Assembly: GCA_963976395.1 (NCBI GenBank) | Contig: CAXBLG010000060.1 | Coordinates: 1 to 21,290, forward strand | Source of the DNA: UBA11612 sp963976395 | Lineage (GTDB): Bacteria > Pseudomonadota > Alphaproteobacteria > Rhodospirillales > Rhodospirillaceae | Direction: 5' to 3' | Length of the DNA: 21,290 bases | Position numbers and translations under genes: made by a program | Part shown: positions 21,265-21,290 of the stretch, in pieces | Layout of the letters: the number at the start of each line of letters is the position of its first letter | Position numbering within the stretch: the stretch's first letter is position 1 | The notes under the pieces: model-generated | Told to the model about the DNA's origin: nothing | Seen by the model: only the letters and a program-made list of their open reading frames with translations | Databases searched by the model: none

Positions 21265-21290
21265 CTAAGGTATGGTTTTGCCATGAAGGA

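Overview
The window looks like a chromosomal, mostly housekeeping segment of an alphaproteobacterium, probably near Rhodospirillales. This rests on lineage-typical small families (YdcH/DUF465, the TrcR-type DUF1013 regulator, DUF1192), a MotA-like/OmpA envelope pair next to suhB and efp, and moderately GC-rich DNA with an alphaproteobacterial gene style. I see no rRNA, tRNA, CRISPR array, prophage or complete insertion sequence.

Layout. 1-281: the 3' end of a gene whose product ends in what looks like a GGDEF domain with a broken signature. 311-1032: two divergently placed YdcH-like small proteins, the second only 55 aa, followed by a strong terminator. 1183-3046: the TrcR-like regulator and a quinone oxidoreductase on the minus strand. 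3158-3717: a coupled DUF1192-DUF1232 pair on the plus strand, divergent from the oxidoreductase. 3732-7878: two tandem paralogous membrane proteins ending in class III nucleotide cyclase domains. The first keeps its catalytic residues and the second has lost them. 8074-8298: ribosomal protein L31 with promoter and terminator. 8511-9517: two convergent uncharacterised genes, the first behind a promoter that carries a Fur-like palindrome.

9074-14624 (minus strand): efp, suhB, a secreted OmpA-like protein, a MotA/ExbB-like channel protein, an OmpA/MotB-like partner with a long coiled coil, and a small unknown gene. The channel pair probably forms an ion-driven stator-like complex bound to peptidoglycan. 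epmA, whose product modifies EF-P, is divergent from efp.

16018-19719 (plus strand): a tightly overlapping four-gene operon of TetR regulator, lipoprotein HlyD-type adaptor, ABC ATPase and ABC-2 permease. It resembles a reduced YbhGFSR-type exporter and probably represses itself through a palindrome in the spacer of its own, apparently leaderless, promoter. 19716-20762: a two-helix K+ channel with a cytoplasmic TrkA-type domain on the other strand, sharing its stop bases with the permease. 20848-21264: the 3' half of a DUF72 gene whose frame is cut near 21250, possibly by an insertion-sequence end.

The most unusual items are the active/pseudo cyclase pair with a shared unrecognised N-terminal domain, the degenerate GGDEF end, the operator-in-promoter arrangements, and the abrupt DUF72 break. 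No whole new system is proven.
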